5,611 bases of DNA. Origin: Anaerolineaceae bacterium. GTDB taxonomy: Bacteria > Chloroflexota > Anaerolineae > JAAYZQ01. A model generated the notes under the pieces. It did not search any database. It was not told the origin of the DNA and was given only the letters and a program-made list of their open reading frames with translations. A program made the translations under genes and the position numbers. Positions 5,597-5,611 of the stretch are shown here, piece by piece. How positions within the stretch are numbered: position 1 is the stretch's first letter; every line of letters begins with the position of its first letter. Location: NCBI GenBank assembly GCA_012514775.1, contig JAAYZQ010000043.1:1-5611 (forward strand), written 5' to 3'.

Positions 5597-5611
5597 AGAA
5601 ACCAACGAAGC

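Noticed and set aside
1..5611. CRISPR array, tRNA, rRNA or insertion sequence
   Set aside because: No regularly spaced repeats, cloverleaf-like segments or transposase motifs were seen on either strand.

Overview
This window probably comes from a high-GC member of the Chloroflexota (an Anaerolineae- or Caldilineae-like lineage). The main clue is the pair of long Pro/Thr linkers of the 'TPTPTP…ATPEPTATP' kind in secreted proteins, which are typical of that phylum. The high GC content, Shine-Dalgarno-type starts and a sigma70-like promoter also fit. The assignment is inferred from protein style, as no marker gene is present.

Layout from left to right: (1) two small hairpins at 5-49, followed by a minus-strand GNAT-family N-acetyltransferase (55-483). 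(2) A divergent intergenic region of about 340 bases (484-821). It holds a candidate extended -10 promoter for the acetyltransferase, a strong sigma70-like promoter on the plus strand (618-646), and a leader of about 170 nt with a long-range inverted repeat. (3) A 1003-residue secreted multidomain protein (822-3833): signal peptide, beta-rich N-terminal domain, GH18-like barrel that has lost its catalytic Glu, Ig-like domain, Pro/Thr and poly-Ser linker, and a clan GH-A glycoside hydrolase domain of GH39/GH5 type with both catalytic Glu residues. (4) A 107-base spacer with two hairpins. (5) A 497-residue membrane-anchored paralogue of that last domain (3941-5434), also with both catalytic Glu residues. 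(6) A strong hairpin terminator (5469-5498), then a lower-GC tail with a perfect 12-bp inverted repeat and repeated ATCCGTT motifs, without a recognisable gene.

The two hydrolase genes lie in tandem on the same strand and look like a duplicated catalytic module placed in two contexts. One is apparently released or secreted on a large scaffold with a probable carbohydrate-binding pseudo-GH18 domain. The other is tethered to the membrane by a signal anchor and a flexible stalk. A reasonable inference is that they act together on an extracellular polysaccharide, either the cell's own matrix or a substrate; the sugar cannot be told from sequence. The divergent acetyltransferase is probably unrelated in function. 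The most interesting points are the dead-looking GH18 domain fused to an intact GH-A enzyme, the tandem paralogue, and the structured leader of the first hydrolase gene.
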